Assembly: GCA_964565705.1 (NCBI GenBank)
Contig: CAZMGD010000028.1
Span: forward strand, 1-41,977
Direction of reading: 5' to 3'
DNA: 41,977 nt
From: CAZMGD01 sp964565705
GTDB taxonomy: Bacteria; Actinomycetota; Acidimicrobiia; Acidimicrobiales; Ilumatobacteraceae
Position 1 is the first letter of the stretch; each line of letters opens with the position of its first letter. Positions 16,419-24,573 of the stretch are shown here, in pieces. Below the pieces are notes generated by a model. The model ran no database searches. It saw only the letters and a program-made list of their open reading frames with translations, and was not told the origin of the DNA. The position numbers and the translations under genes were made by a program.

Positions 16419-16522
16419 CGTGCGCGCGATTCTGTGACGAAACCCGGACGAGAACGCAACACAAACAAGCAGTGATTGCAGGGCGTCTGACAGTGACAGA
16501 GCATTACGATCCGGTTACCTCT

Positions 16523-17971
16523 GTGACAGTTACCAGCGATTTCCGTGCGCATCCTGCGCGATACGTGCCGGTCGTGTTGCTGGCCGTGGTCATCGCGTTG
16601 CACCTGCCGGGTCTGAGCACCCGGGTGTTCAACAACGACGAGGCCTACATCGCGACCGTCGCCGATGTCTTGGCCCATGGTGGCCGACTCTACGTGGATG
16701 TGGTCGATCGCAAGCCCCCGGGGGTCTTCTACCTCTACCACTGGCTGTTCGAGCTGACCGGCAGCCGGGCGCTGTGGATCCCGCGGGTCGCCGGCATGCT
16801 CGCCCACGCCGCGACCGCCACCTTGGTCTGGGTCTTCGCCCGCCGGCGGCTGGGCGACCGGGCAGCGCTGGTCGCGGGCGTGCTGGCAGCCGTCACCACG
16901 GTCACCGTGACCCCCGGCGACGCCCAGAGCGCCGAGTTCGAGGTGTTCATGATGCCCTTCGTCGTCGCAGCGATGGTGCTGGCCGACCGCCGCCGGCCGT
17001 TCACGGCCGGGCTCGCGATCGGTGCCGGCACGATGATGAAGCAGACGGCCGCGGTCACCCTCTTGCCCCTCGCCTACCTGGCCTGGCGTGACCGCGAGAC
17101 CCGGTGGAAGGGCCTGGCGATGCTCGCCGCCGGCTCCGCGATCCCGGTTGCACTGACCGCACTCGTGTTCAACCCTGGCCGGTTCTGGTTCTGGGTGTTC
17201 GGTGGCGCCAACGGTGGCTACCTCGATGTCGGCAACGGCGGCCTCGGACTCGTGGTCCAGCGGATGTTGGCGATGAACGCCGCGTTCATCGGTCTCAACC
17301 TCGCCATCATCGGCCTGGCGGCGCTCGCCGTGCGGTCCTGGCGGACCGACGCCGACGTGTGGCTCTGGTTGGTGTCGGCGATCATCGGCGTCTCCTCGGG
17401 CACCCGGTTCTTCGGGCACTACTACTGGCAGCTGCTCCCGCCGTTGTGCGTGCTCGCCGCCCGGGGATCGACCGTGCTCGGCGAGCGCTGGACGAAGCTC
17501 GGGATCGGCGTCGCCGCGCTCACCGGCGCCGGGGCGGCGTTCGCCGCTGCGGCGTTCCGGCTGGGCGGTCCGAGCAACGACTACCAGGCGCTCGCCAGCT
17601 ACGCCCGGGAGCACACGACGCCCGACGAGCGGATCTTCGTGTGGGGTCACGAACCATCGGTGTTCTGGGCGGCGGATCGCCTCCCGGCATCGCGGATCAT
17701 CACGACCGGCTTCCTGACGGGCCACACCGCGGTACGCCCGGCGGGCTTCGACGGGATGGACAGGGCGGTTCCGGGAATCTGGGACGACGTGATGGCCGAC
17801 CTCACCGCCAACCCTCCCGCCGTGTTCTTCAACACCGAACCGAACGACCCGTCCGCATCCGCCCACTACCCGATTCGCGACTACCCCCCGATGGAGCAGT
17901 TCCTCGACGAGCACTACGAGCTCGTGAGCGTCATCGGCAACGTGTCCGTCTACCAGCTGGAGCACCCATGA
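16523..17971 (+). CDS. GT-C family membrane glycosyltransferase (GT39/PMT-like)
   Basis: About 482 residues. The first membrane helix (YVPVVLLAVVIALHLPG) is followed by FNNDEAYIATVADV, whose D-E pair is the catalytic motif of GT-C enzymes that take sugars from polyprenyl-phosphate donors, and then DRKPPGVFYLYHW. Roughly nine further hydrophobic segments and a C-terminal extracytoplasmic domain (FVWGHEPSVFWAAD onward) complete the fold. Start choice is uncertain: GTG 16523 lies 12 nt after a TACGAT box, while GTG 16493 is also possible. It overlaps the PAP2 gene by 4 bp, which suggests a shared role in cell-envelope glycan or lipid-carrier metabolism. Confidence 0.8.
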   Translation: MTVTSDFRAHPARYVPVVLLAVVIALHLPGLSTRVFNNDEAYIATVADVLAHGGRLYVDVVDRKPPGVFYLYHWLFELTGSRALWIPRVAGMLAHAATATLVWVFARRRLGDRAALVAGVLAAVTTVTVTPGDAQSAEFEVFMMPFVVAAMVLADRRRPFTAGLAIGAGTMMKQTAAVTLLPLAYLAWRDRETRWKGLAMLAAGSAIPVALTALVFNPGRFWFWVFGGANGGYLDVGNGGLGLVVQRMLAMNAAFIGLNLAIIGLAALAVRSWRTDADVWLWLVSAIIGVSSGTRFFGHYYWQLLPPLCVLAARGSTVLGERWTKLGIGVAALTGAGAAFAAAAFRLGGPSNDYQALASYAREHTTPDERIFVWGHEPSVFWAADRLPASRIITTGFLTGHTAVRPAGFDGMDRAVPGIWDDVMADLTANPPAVFFNTEPNDPSASAHYPIRDYPPMEQFLDEHYELVSVIGNVSVYQLEHP

Positions 17972-18747
17972 CGATGGTCGCCGACCGCATGACTGCGCCA
18001 CTGGTCCACCGCCGGCCGGTGTGGTGGGTCGAGATCACGATGGCGTACGCGTTCTACTTCGCCTACAGCCGGGTCCGCGGCAAGGGTCGGGCGTCGGGTC
18101 TCGAAGCGCTGCGCAACGCCCGCAAGCTCATCGAGTGGGAGCACCAGCTCGGGATCTACCACGAGCACTCGTTCCAGCAGCTCGTCCTCACCAACGACCA
18201 CGTCGTGCTCGCGCTGAACACGTTCTACGGCGTCGCCCACTTCGTCGTCACGCCGGCGGTCGCCGTGTTCCTGTTCCGCAAGCGTCAGGACACCTATCGC
18301 ATGTGGCGCAACGTGCTCGCCTGGGCCACCGGCCTCGCGCTGATCGGCTACTACGTGTTCCCGCTGATGCCACCGCGCCTGGTGCCCGGCCTCGGGTTCA
18401 CCGACACGATGGTCACCCACCCGAGCACCTGGAGGATCACGCCGATCCCGGTCTGGAACATCGGCAACCCGTACGCGGCGATGCCGAGCCTGCACGTCGG
18501 TTGGGCGTTGTGGGTCTGCTTCGCGCTGCTCGCGACCGTCAAGAGCCCGTGGATCCGCGCGTTGGCTCGCGCGTACCCGGCGATGACGATCATCGCGATC
18601 GTCGGCACCGGCAACCACTTCGTGCTCGACGCCGCCGGTGGTGCGCTCGTGTTCGGCGCGGCGATGGTGGTCGTCCCCGCAATCCAGGAGGCGACGGCTC
18701 GCGTGACGCGTTCGGTGCCTACGCCAGCAGTTCTGCGATCTGAATAG
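17968..18747 (+). CDS. PAP2-superfamily membrane phosphatase (AUR1-like)
   Basis: A 259-residue membrane protein with about five helices. The PAP2 active site is split as usual: MPSLHVGWALW (P-S-x-H) and GTGNHFVLDAAGG (H with a trailing Asp). The first-motif basic residues are less clear. The HFVLDAAGG ending is like bacterial AUR1/inositol phosphoceramide synthase relatives. Enzymes of this family dephosphorylate lipid carriers or move phospho-head groups. The start at ATG 17968 overlaps the glycosyltransferase stop (ATGA). The 3' end overlaps the convergent asd gene by 29 bp. Substrate undetermined. Confidence 0.85.
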   Translation: MTMVADRMTAPLVHRRPVWWVEITMAYAFYFAYSRVRGKGRASGLEALRNARKLIEWEHQLGIYHEHSFQQLVLTNDHVVLALNTFYGVAHFVVTPAVAVFLFRKRQDTYRMWRNVLAWATGLALIGYYVFPLMPPRLVPGLGFTDTMVTHPSTWRITPIPVWNIGNPYAAMPSLHVGWALWVCFALLATVKSPWIRALARAYPAMTIIAIVGTGNHFVLDAAGGALVFGAAMVVVPAIQEATARVTRSVPTPAVLRSE

Positions 18748-19738
18748 CGTTCAGCGCCGCACCCTTGCGGAGGTTGTCGTTGCTGACGAACAGGGCCAGG
18801 CCACGGTCGCCGTCCACGGTCGCGTCCTGGCGGATCCGGCCGACGTAGCTCGGATCGCGCCCCGCCGCGAGCAGCGGCGTCGGGACGCCGGCCAGCTCCA
18901 CGCCAGGGGCGCCGCGCAGTGCGGCCGCAGCCTCGGCCGGAGTGATCGCACGCTCGAACGTGGCGTTGATCGACAGGGAGTGGCCCGTGAACACCGGGAC
19001 TCGAACGCACGTGCCCGACACCAGCAGGCCCGGGATGTCGAGGATCTTGCGGCTCTCGTTGCGGAGCTTCAGCTCCTCGTCGGTCTCGGAGAACTCGTCG
19101 CCGAGCAGCTTGCCGGCCAGCGGTAGCACGTTGAACGCGATCGGCTCGGCGAACTTGGTCGGCTCCGGGAAGGTCACCGCCGCGCCGTCGAAGGTGAGGT
19201 CGCGGGCCCGGTCGACCACCTCGCGGGCCTGCTTGTCGAGCTCGTCGACCCCGGCCAGCCCGCCACCGCTGACCGCCTGGTACGTGCTGATCACGAGGCG
19301 CTGAAGGCCGGCCAGGTCGTGCAGCGGCTTGAGCACCGGCATCGCTGCCATGGTGGTGCAGTTCGGGTTGGCGATGATCCCCTTCGGGGTGTCGCGCACG
19401 AGGTGGCCGTTGACCTCGGGCACGATCAGGGGCACGTCGGGATCCATGCGCCACGCGGAGGAGTTGTCGATCACGATCGCTCCGGCGGCGGCGAACCGCG
19501 GGGCGAGCTCACGAGACGACGTGGCGCCCGCGGAGAAGAGCGCGACGTCGATGCCGGTCACGTCCGCGGCGGCGGCGTCCTCCACCTTGATCGCGCCGCC
19601 TCGCCACGGCAGGGTGCTGCCGGCCGAGCGTGCGGAGGCGAAGAAGCGCAACCCGTCGAGGGGGAAGGACCGCTCGGCGAGGAGGGTCCGCATGACACTG
19701 CCCACCTGCCCGGTGGCACCGACGACGGCTACGCGCAT
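18719..19738 (-). CDS. asd: Aspartate-semialdehyde dehydrogenase
   Basis: A 339-residue NADPH enzyme that makes aspartate semialdehyde from aspartyl phosphate, the branch point to lysine/diaminopimelate, threonine and methionine. The N-terminal Rossmann motif VAVVGATGQVGSVM, the catalytic cysteine in ANPNCTTMA and the YQAVSGGG loop are intact, and a distal histidine lies in FTGHSLSINATF. ATG 19738 is chosen over the in-frame TTG at 19747 because TAGCCT (19747-19752 on the reverse strand) is 8 nt upstream, a leaderless signature. lysC lies about 1 kb upstream on the same strand. Confidence 0.95.
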   Translation of the reverse strand: MRVAVVGATGQVGSVMRTLLAERSFPLDGLRFFASARSAGSTLPWRGGAIKVEDAAAADVTGIDVALFSAGATSSRELAPRFAAAGAIVIDNSSAWRMDPDVPLIVPEVNGHLVRDTPKGIIANPNCTTMAAMPVLKPLHDLAGLQRLVISTYQAVSGGGLAGVDELDKQAREVVDRARDLTFDGAAVTFPEPTKFAEPIAFNVLPLAGKLLGDEFSETDEELKLRNESRKILDIPGLLVSGTCVRVPVFTGHSLSINATFERAITPAEAAAALRGAPGVELAGVPTPLLAAGRDPSYVGRIRQDATVDGDRGLALFVSNDNLRKGAALNAIQIAELLA

Positions 19739-19792
19739 GGGGCACAAGGCTATCGACGCGGCCCGGACGGCCGACCAGGGTTTCCCACACTG

Positions 19793-19880
19793 AGGCTTCG
19801 CGAGCGCAGCGAGCTACCCGCACACAGCGGGCGGTGCAACGATCCGGCGCCGCAGCCGTCGCCCGGCGAGCGCAGCGAGC
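19793..19880 (+). repeat. 88-bp dispersed repeat, copy 1
   Basis: Bounded by two copies of GCGAGCGCAGCGAGC (19800-19814, 19866-19880). The interior shares CGATCCGGCGCCGCAGCCG with a second element at 32793-32879 in the opposite orientation, and overall identity is about 80%. It lies between the methyltransferase stop and the asd promoter. A weaker relative of the 15-mer follows at 19906. It is not coding in either gene. Confidence 0.75.
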
Positions 19881-19922
19881 CCTCACACGCCGCGCCCAGG
19901 CGCCGGCGAGCGCCGAAGGCGC

Positions 19923-20753
19923 TCAAGCAACAACGGCGACGAGCCACCAGTGGCTGGGGTTGATGCCGGCGAACGTACGGACCGTCGCGCGAGGGGCCGC
20001 CGGGCGGGCCCGGTTCGGCGAGGCCCACACCACCGGATCGCTGATCGACAGTCCGCTCATCCGGATCTCGGCCAGCACGTCCTCGGGGGCCAGACGGTTG
20101 GCTTGCCAGCCGAGACGGGTGGCGGTGCGGTTCCGAGCGAGGCGCGGCCCGATGCCCGGCATCTTCCACGCCTGGCGCACCACCCCGCCGACCGGCCAGA
20201 GCACGAGGTCACGGGTCGTCCACGTGCGGAAGTTCAACGCGATGTGCCCACCGGGCTTGGTGACGCGCACCGCCTCTCGCGTGAGCGCGAGGGCATCCTC
20301 GCGTTGGCAGTGCTGGAGCGTGATGTAGCTGAACGTCAGGTCGACCGAGTCGTCGGGCACCTGCAGCGTGCGACCGTCGGCGACGTGGACCGTCGCCAGC
20401 CTGCTCACGTCGCCGAACGCGGCCACGGTCTCCCGGCAGCGCTCGAGGAACGCGGCATCGAGGTCGCAGGCCACGACGCGGGTGAAGCGCTTCGTGAAGC
20501 TCGCCGTCATCCGCCCGATGCCGGCGCCGATCTCGACCATGGTCGCTCGCGGGCCCGGCTGGAGGTCGAACAGCGACAGGTAGGCGCCGACCTCCTGCTC
20601 ACCCGTCTCGGTGAACTCGGCGAGGGTCAGCCGCTGGCCGGTCTCGTTGTTGAACACCCAGCCGGTGCTGCGCACGACGTCGTCGGCGCTGTGCTCGGTC
20701 TCGGTCGCACGGCCGGCCGCGGTCCAGGGCACGTGCTGCTTGCGGCCGGGCAT
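19923..20753 (-). CDS. Class I SAM-dependent methyltransferase
   Basis: A 276-residue protein with a Rossmann methyltransferase core near residues 70-175: motif I MVEIGAGIGRMTASF, post-I acid in VVACDLDAAFLERC, motif II region VDLTFSYITLQHC, and TKPGGHIALNFRTW. The C-terminal third, with RNRTATRLGWQANRL, probably binds the acceptor. Such Methyltransf_11/25 enzymes methylate small molecules or lipids, and the substrate cannot be told. Its start is 3 nt after the lysC stop, so it is almost certainly in the lysC operon. A role in aspartate-family metabolism is not implied by its domain. Confidence 0.85.
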   Translation of the reverse strand: MPGRKQHVPWTAAGRATETEHSADDVVRSTGWVFNNETGQRLTLAEFTETGEQEVGAYLSLFDLQPGPRATMVEIGAGIGRMTASFTKRFTRVVACDLDAAFLERCRETVAAFGDVSRLATVHVADGRTLQVPDDSVDLTFSYITLQHCQREDALALTREAVRVTKPGGHIALNFRTWTTRDLVLWPVGGVVRQAWKMPGIGPRLARNRTATRLGWQANRLAPEDVLAEIRMSGLSISDPVVWASPNRARPAAPRATVRTFAGINPSHWWLVAVVA

Positions 20754-20756
20754 CGT

Positions 20757-22016
20757 CTACTTCCGCTCGGGCGGCGGCGGGAAGTCCTGCCCGCTGTCGA
20801 GGCCGAACGCGCGGTGCAGCGCCCGCGCCGCCCGCTCGACGTCGGCGGTGGGGATCACGACCGAGATGCGGATCGTCGAGGTCGAGATCATCTCGATGTT
20901 GACGTTCTCGTCGGCGAGCACCCGGAACATCTTGGCGGCGATCCCCGGGCTGCTCTTCATGCCGGCACCGACCAGCGACACCTTGGCGATGTCGTCGTCG
21001 GTCGTGATCCCGCGGGCGCCGATCTCCTTCGCCACCCGCTCGACCACCTCGGCGGCGACGGCCAGATCGGCGATCGGTGCTGTGAAGCTGATGTCGGTCG
21101 AGCCCTCGGTCGACGTGTTCTGCACGATCATGTCGACGTTGACGTTGGCCGCGGCGAGGGGCTCGAACAGCGCCGCCGAGATGCCTGGCCGGTCGGGGAC
21201 CCCGAGCACGGTGACCTTCGACTCGCTGAGATCGGTCACCACGCCCGAGATGATCGGGTCTTCCATGCCTGTCTCCGTGTTCCCTTCGCCGTTGGTGACC
21301 CAGGTGCCCTGCTCCCACGTGAACGCCGAGCGGACGTGCAGCGGCACGTTGTGGTTGCGGGCGAACTCCACCGAGCGCAGCGCCAGCACCTTGCTGCCGG
21401 CACCCGCCATCTCGAGCATCTCGTCGAACTGCACGTGCTGCAGCTTGCGGGCCTGGGGCACCACGCGGGGATCGGCGGTGAACACGCCGGTCACGTCCGT
21501 GTAGATCTCGCACGAGTCGGCGCCCAACGCTGCGGCGAGCGCGACGGCGGTCGTGTCGCTGCCGCCACGTCCGAGCGTGGTGATCTCCTTGTCGGTCGAG
21601 ACGCCCTGGAACCCGGCGACGACGCAGACCTTGCCGGCGCCGAGCGCATCTCGTAGCCGGTCGCCCTTGACCTCCAGGATCTTGGCCTTTCCATGGGAGG
21701 TGTCGGTGATGATGCCGACCTGGCTGCCGGTGAAGCTGAGCGCATCGACACCACGGTCGGCGAGCGCCATGCAGAGCAGTGCCATCGTGATCCGCTCGCC
21801 CGTGGTGAGCAGCATGTCGAGCTCGCGGCCGGGTTGGGTGCGGCTGACGTCGTTGGCGAGTTGGATCAGGTTGTCGGTCGACTTCCCCATCGCCGAGACC
21901 ACGACCACCACATCGTTGCCGTGGCTGCGGGTGAAGCGGACGTTGTCCGCGACGGCGCGGATGCGATCGGGGTCGGCGACGGACGTCCCGCCATACTTCT
22001 GAACGATCAACGCCAC
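20757..22016 (-). CDS. lysC: Aspartate kinase
   Basis: A 419-residue enzyme for the first step of the aspartate pathway. It has the N-terminal substrate loop QKYGGTSVADPDRI, the FTGSQVGIITDTSH region, TLGRGGSDTTAVALAAAL in the kinase core and two C-terminal ACT domains (VTVLGVPDRPGISAALFEPL and VSLVGAGMKSSPGIAAKMF) for lysine/threonine feedback. An internal in-frame ATG around residue 247 matches the place where some actinobacteria start a separate beta subunit. The GTG start at 22016 lies 9 nt after a TAGGGT box on the reverse strand. It divides a 63-bp divergent promoter with the cyclophilin gene. Confidence 0.95.
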   Translation of the reverse strand: MALIVQKYGGTSVADPDRIRAVADNVRFTRSHGNDVVVVVSAMGKSTDNLIQLANDVSRTQPGRELDMLLTTGERITMALLCMALADRGVDALSFTGSQVGIITDTSHGKAKILEVKGDRLRDALGAGKVCVVAGFQGVSTDKEITTLGRGGSDTTAVALAAALGADSCEIYTDVTGVFTADPRVVPQARKLQHVQFDEMLEMAGAGSKVLALRSVEFARNHNVPLHVRSAFTWEQGTWVTNGEGNTETGMEDPIISGVVTDLSESKVTVLGVPDRPGISAALFEPLAAANVNVDMIVQNTSTEGSTDISFTAPIADLAVAAEVVERVAKEIGARGITTDDDIAKVSLVGAGMKSSPGIAAKMFRVLADENVNIEMISTSTIRISVVIPTADVERAARALHRAFGLDSGQDFPPPPERK

Positions 22017-22079
22017 GGGGTCGAAACCCTACCGGTCCGAGGCCGGTGCCGGGTACCGAACCAGTAGCCTGCCGCCCTC

Positions 22080-22958
22080 GTGGGTACCGCCAAGCGTGAA
22101 CGGCAGAAGGCCAACCGGCAGCTGCGTCTGGAGCAGATGGCCAAACAGGCCCAGAGCAAGAAGACGCGAAAGCGCGTCCTCTTGATCGGCGTCGGCCTGC
22201 CCGTCCTGATCGCCCTGATCTTCCTGATCGCGTTCCTGACGCGCGACGACAGCGACGACGCTTCGACGGCGACCACGCTGCCGGTCACGAGCGAGCCGGT
22301 CCCGACCGATCCGTCGGCCACCACGGCGCCGGCGACCGCTGACACGGCGCCGGCGACGGTGGCGCCGGTCACGCTCCCCGCCGGCGAGGAGACCCCGTGC
22401 CCGGCCGCCGACGGCTCCGCGCCGCGGGTCGTCGAGTTCGCCGCCGCGCCCCCGATGTGCATCGACACGTCGAAGACCTACACGGCAGAGGTGGCGACCA
22501 ACTTCGGCTCGTACACGATCGCCCTCGACGCCACCGCCGCCCCGAACACCGTGAACAACTTCGTCGTGCTGGCCCGCTACCACTACTTCGACGGCACGAT
22601 CTGCCACCGCGCGATCACCGACTTCATGGTCCAGTGCGGCGACCCGACCGGAACGGGCACAGGCGACCCCGGCTACGAGTTCGCCAACGAGAACCCGGCA
22701 TCCAACGCCGACTACGTGCGCGGCGCCGTGGCGATGGCCAACTCGGGCCCCGACACCAACGGCAGCCAGTTCTTCGTCACGACGAGCGATTCCTCCCCCT
22801 CGCTGGAGACCAACTACTCGCTGTTCGGTCAGGTCACCGACGGACTCGACACGACGATCTCGGCGCTGAACGCGCTCGGCAGCAACCCCGCCGCCAGCAA
22901 TGGCATCCCACCGAGCCAGCAGATCGTCACCCAGACCGTCACCATCACCGAGACGTGA
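22080..22958 (+). CDS. Membrane-anchored cyclophilin-type peptidyl-prolyl isomerase
   Basis: A 292-residue protein. It has a basic cytoplasmic N-terminus (residues 1-31, many Lys/Arg/Gln), one membrane helix VLLIGVGLPVLIALIFLIAF (33-52), a Thr/Pro/Ala-rich linker to about 105, then a cyclophilin domain: NFVVLARYHYFDGTICHRAI, FMVQCGDPTGTGTG, GAVAMANSGPDTNGSQFFVT and LFGQVTDGLD. The classical catalytic Arg is kept as HRAI. It should fold or isomerise exported proteins at the outer membrane face. GTG 22080 follows a TAGCCT box by 9 nt. It is monocistronic, with a hairpin element downstream. Confidence 0.93.
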   Translation: MGTAKRERQKANRQLRLEQMAKQAQSKKTRKRVLLIGVGLPVLIALIFLIAFLTRDDSDDASTATTLPVTSEPVPTDPSATTAPATADTAPATVAPVTLPAGEETPCPAADGSAPRVVEFAAAPPMCIDTSKTYTAEVATNFGSYTIALDATAAPNTVNNFVVLARYHYFDGTICHRAITDFMVQCGDPTGTGTGDPGYEFANENPASNADYVRGAVAMANSGPDTNGSQFFVTTSDSSPSLETNYSLFGQVTDGLDTTISALNALGSNPAASNGIPPSQQIVTQTVTITET

Positions 22959-22975
22959 TCCTGGCCACCCGTTGC

Positions 22976-23027
22976 CAACCTGCGGTCGAAACGCGCCCGC
23001 CGCAGGCCTGATCCGACCGCAGAAACC
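22976..23027. terminator. Hairpin element between convergent genes
   Basis: CTGCGGTCG (22980-22988) pairs perfectly with CGACCGCAG (23014-23022). The element resembles the 53-bp hairpin units at 25467-25737 (shared AACCTGCGG, ACGCGCCCG and GACCGCA blocks). It fills the 70-bp gap between two convergent genes, so it may end transcription from both sides. Confidence 0.6.
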
Positions 23028-23028
23028 T

Positions 23029-23649
23029 CTACGACAGCTGGCCGTGGACCTCGACGTCGCCGACCTGCTCCCACTCCGAGCCGTCGCGCAGCAGCGCGGT
23101 GCCCGTCGCCAGCGACACGAGCGGCACCTTGCCGGCGGCGAGCTTGACGGTGCGTGCCAGGCGGTCGTGTGACCACGCCTCGGCCTCGGTGACGAGGGCG
23201 AGGCCCGACACCAGGCCGAGGCCGAGCGTGAACGCACCGCCGCGCGGATCGGTCATCGGGTCGCAGAGGCCGTTGGCGCTCTGTCCGACCGCGGCGACGA
23301 CCCCACCGTCGACGACCACCTGTTGCAGGGCGTCGAACACCGGCGTGTCCTTCAAGACGCTGCGTAGGTGCATCGGCGAATCACCGGCGAGGTAGACCGC
23401 CTTGGCCGAGCGCACGACGGCCGCGGCGCCCGGGTCGAGCGCGTCCGGCCGGCTGAGCACCATCAGCGCCTCGACGTGCACGCCCAGCCGTTCACCCCAG
23501 TGCATCGCCGTCGCGATCAGCTCCCCGGGGTGCTCGAAGGCATCGGCGGTCGGCAGCACGACGACCGACTCGGCGCCGACGCTCGTGATCAGCCGCCGGT
23601 CGAGCTCGTCGTTGGCGACGAAGGGTCCACCACCTTGCAGCGCGATCAT
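23029..23649 (-). CDS. Peptidase S51 / type 1 glutamine amidotransferase-like protein
   Basis: A 206-residue protein with the peptidase E/cyanophycinase fold. Landmarks are IALQGGGPFVANDELDRRL at the start, VVVLPTADAFEHPGE, KAVYLAGDSPMHLRSVLKDT and the nucleophile elbow AAVGQSANGLCDPM, whose Ser replaces the usual GxSAG serine context. The family includes dipeptidases that release Asp-X and proteins of unknown role. ATG 23649 has TAGTGT 7 nt upstream on the reverse strand. It lies just downstream of the phosphatase gene on the same strand but has its own promoter-like box. Actual peptidase activity is not certain. Confidence 0.75.
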   Translation of the reverse strand: MIALQGGGPFVANDELDRRLITSVGAESVVVLPTADAFEHPGELIATAMHWGERLGVHVEALMVLSRPDALDPGAAAVVRSAKAVYLAGDSPMHLRSVLKDTPVFDALQQVVVDGGVVAAVGQSANGLCDPMTDPRGGAFTLGLGLVSGLALVTEAEAWSHDRLARTVKLAAGKVPLVSLATGTALLRDGSEWEQVGDVEVHGQLS

Positions 23650-23659
23650 CGGCCGCACA

Positions 23660-24472
23660 CTACGCGCGAGCTTCTCCCAACAGCGCGGCGGCGAGACGCT
23701 CCCAGACGTCGTCGCCGACGCCGTATTCGGCCACGAAGCCGCGTGCACCCCCGTGCTCGTCACGGAACTGTTGCAGCACGATGCGCATCGCGTCGGGGTG
23801 AGCCCCCTGCAGCGACGCCGGGACGCTGTCCATCCACTCGACCAGCTCCGGCTTGTGGACGTCGGCCCAGGCGCGGGTGCGCTCGAACGCGCCGCCGCTC
23901 AGGGCGTAGTCCTCGACCACCTGGTCGTCGGGTACGCCGAGGCCGGAGAGCAAGATGCCGGCCAGCAGGCCGGTGCGATCCTTGCCGGCGGCGCAGTGGA
24001 ACACCGCTGGCAACGCGTCGGGCTCGGCCAGGAGGCGGAGCCCGTTGGCGAGCTTGGCGCCGCCGCGCTCCAGCATGTGGCGGTAGGCGTTGCTCAGGAA
24101 CTCGACGACCCGCGACGGATCGCCGGCCGCGTCCATGAAGATCTTGCGGGCTTCGGCGTCGTCGGTGCTGCGGGTGGTGTCGATCACCGCCAGGTGGTGG
24201 AACGTGACCGGGTACTGCTCGAACGGGAACCGTCCACGCTCGTCGATCTCTCCGGCGCTGCGCAGGTCGATCACCGTGCGCAGGCCGAAGGGGCGCAGCA
24301 GATCGAGGTCGGCGGCGGTCAGCCGGTCGAGGCCGTCGGCGCGGAACAGTCGCCGCCACCGGACCTGATGCCCGTCGGCGGTCCGGTAGCCCCCGAGGTC
24401 GCGGAAGTTGTGCACGGCGCCGAGATCGATCAGGCGCTGGGGTGGAACGAGGGAGGCATCGACCGCTGGCAC
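23660..24472 (-). CDS. Tyrosine phosphatase, PtpB-like
   Basis: About 270 residues. The P-loop HCAAGKDRTGLLAGI has the C-x5-R signature in the form (AGKDRTG) typical of the mycobacterial PtpB/lipid-and-tyrosine phosphatase group. The N-terminal NFRDLGGY and the RSAGEIDERG segment are family marks, and a helical region lies between them and the P-loop. Members hydrolyse phosphotyrosine and some phosphoinositides. The start is uncertain: GTG 24472 is taken as the first near the conserved domain, with TTG 24502 an alternative. It shares a short divergent region with the dehydrogenase gene at 24574. Confidence 0.85.
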   Translation of the reverse strand: MPAVDASLVPPQRLIDLGAVHNFRDLGGYRTADGHQVRWRRLFRADGLDRLTAADLDLLRPFGLRTVIDLRSAGEIDERGRFPFEQYPVTFHHLAVIDTTRSTDDAEARKIFMDAAGDPSRVVEFLSNAYRHMLERGGAKLANGLRLLAEPDALPAVFHCAAGKDRTGLLAGILLSGLGVPDDQVVEDYALSGGAFERTRAWADVHKPELVEWMDSVPASLQGAHPDAMRIVLQQFRDEHGGARGFVAEYGVGDDVWERLAAALLGEARA

Positions 24473-24537
24473 GTCGCCAAGGTACCCGGGCGGAGAAAAC
24501 AAGCGGTGAACGGAGCGCGACGAACCGGTCGGATCTC

Positions 24538-24567
24538 TTGGCGAAGTTACCCGCGGGTAGCTATCGT
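24538..24567 (+). promoter_or_regulatory. Promoter of the 3-hydroxyacyl-CoA dehydrogenase gene
   Basis: TTGGCG (24538-24543) and TATCGT (24562-24567) with an 18-bp spacer, followed by 6 nt and ATG 24574, predict a leaderless transcript. Confidence 0.5.
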
Positions 24568-24573
24568 CGCTCC

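Noticed and set aside
16109..16522. A longer start for the membrane glycosyltransferase
   Set aside because: The upstream part lies over the SnoaL-like gene on the other strand and has shadow-type composition.
22017..22079. Lysine riboswitch or leader attenuator upstream of lysC
   Set aside because: Only 63 bp separate the divergent starts and the promoter box is next to the start codon, leaving no room for a leader structure.
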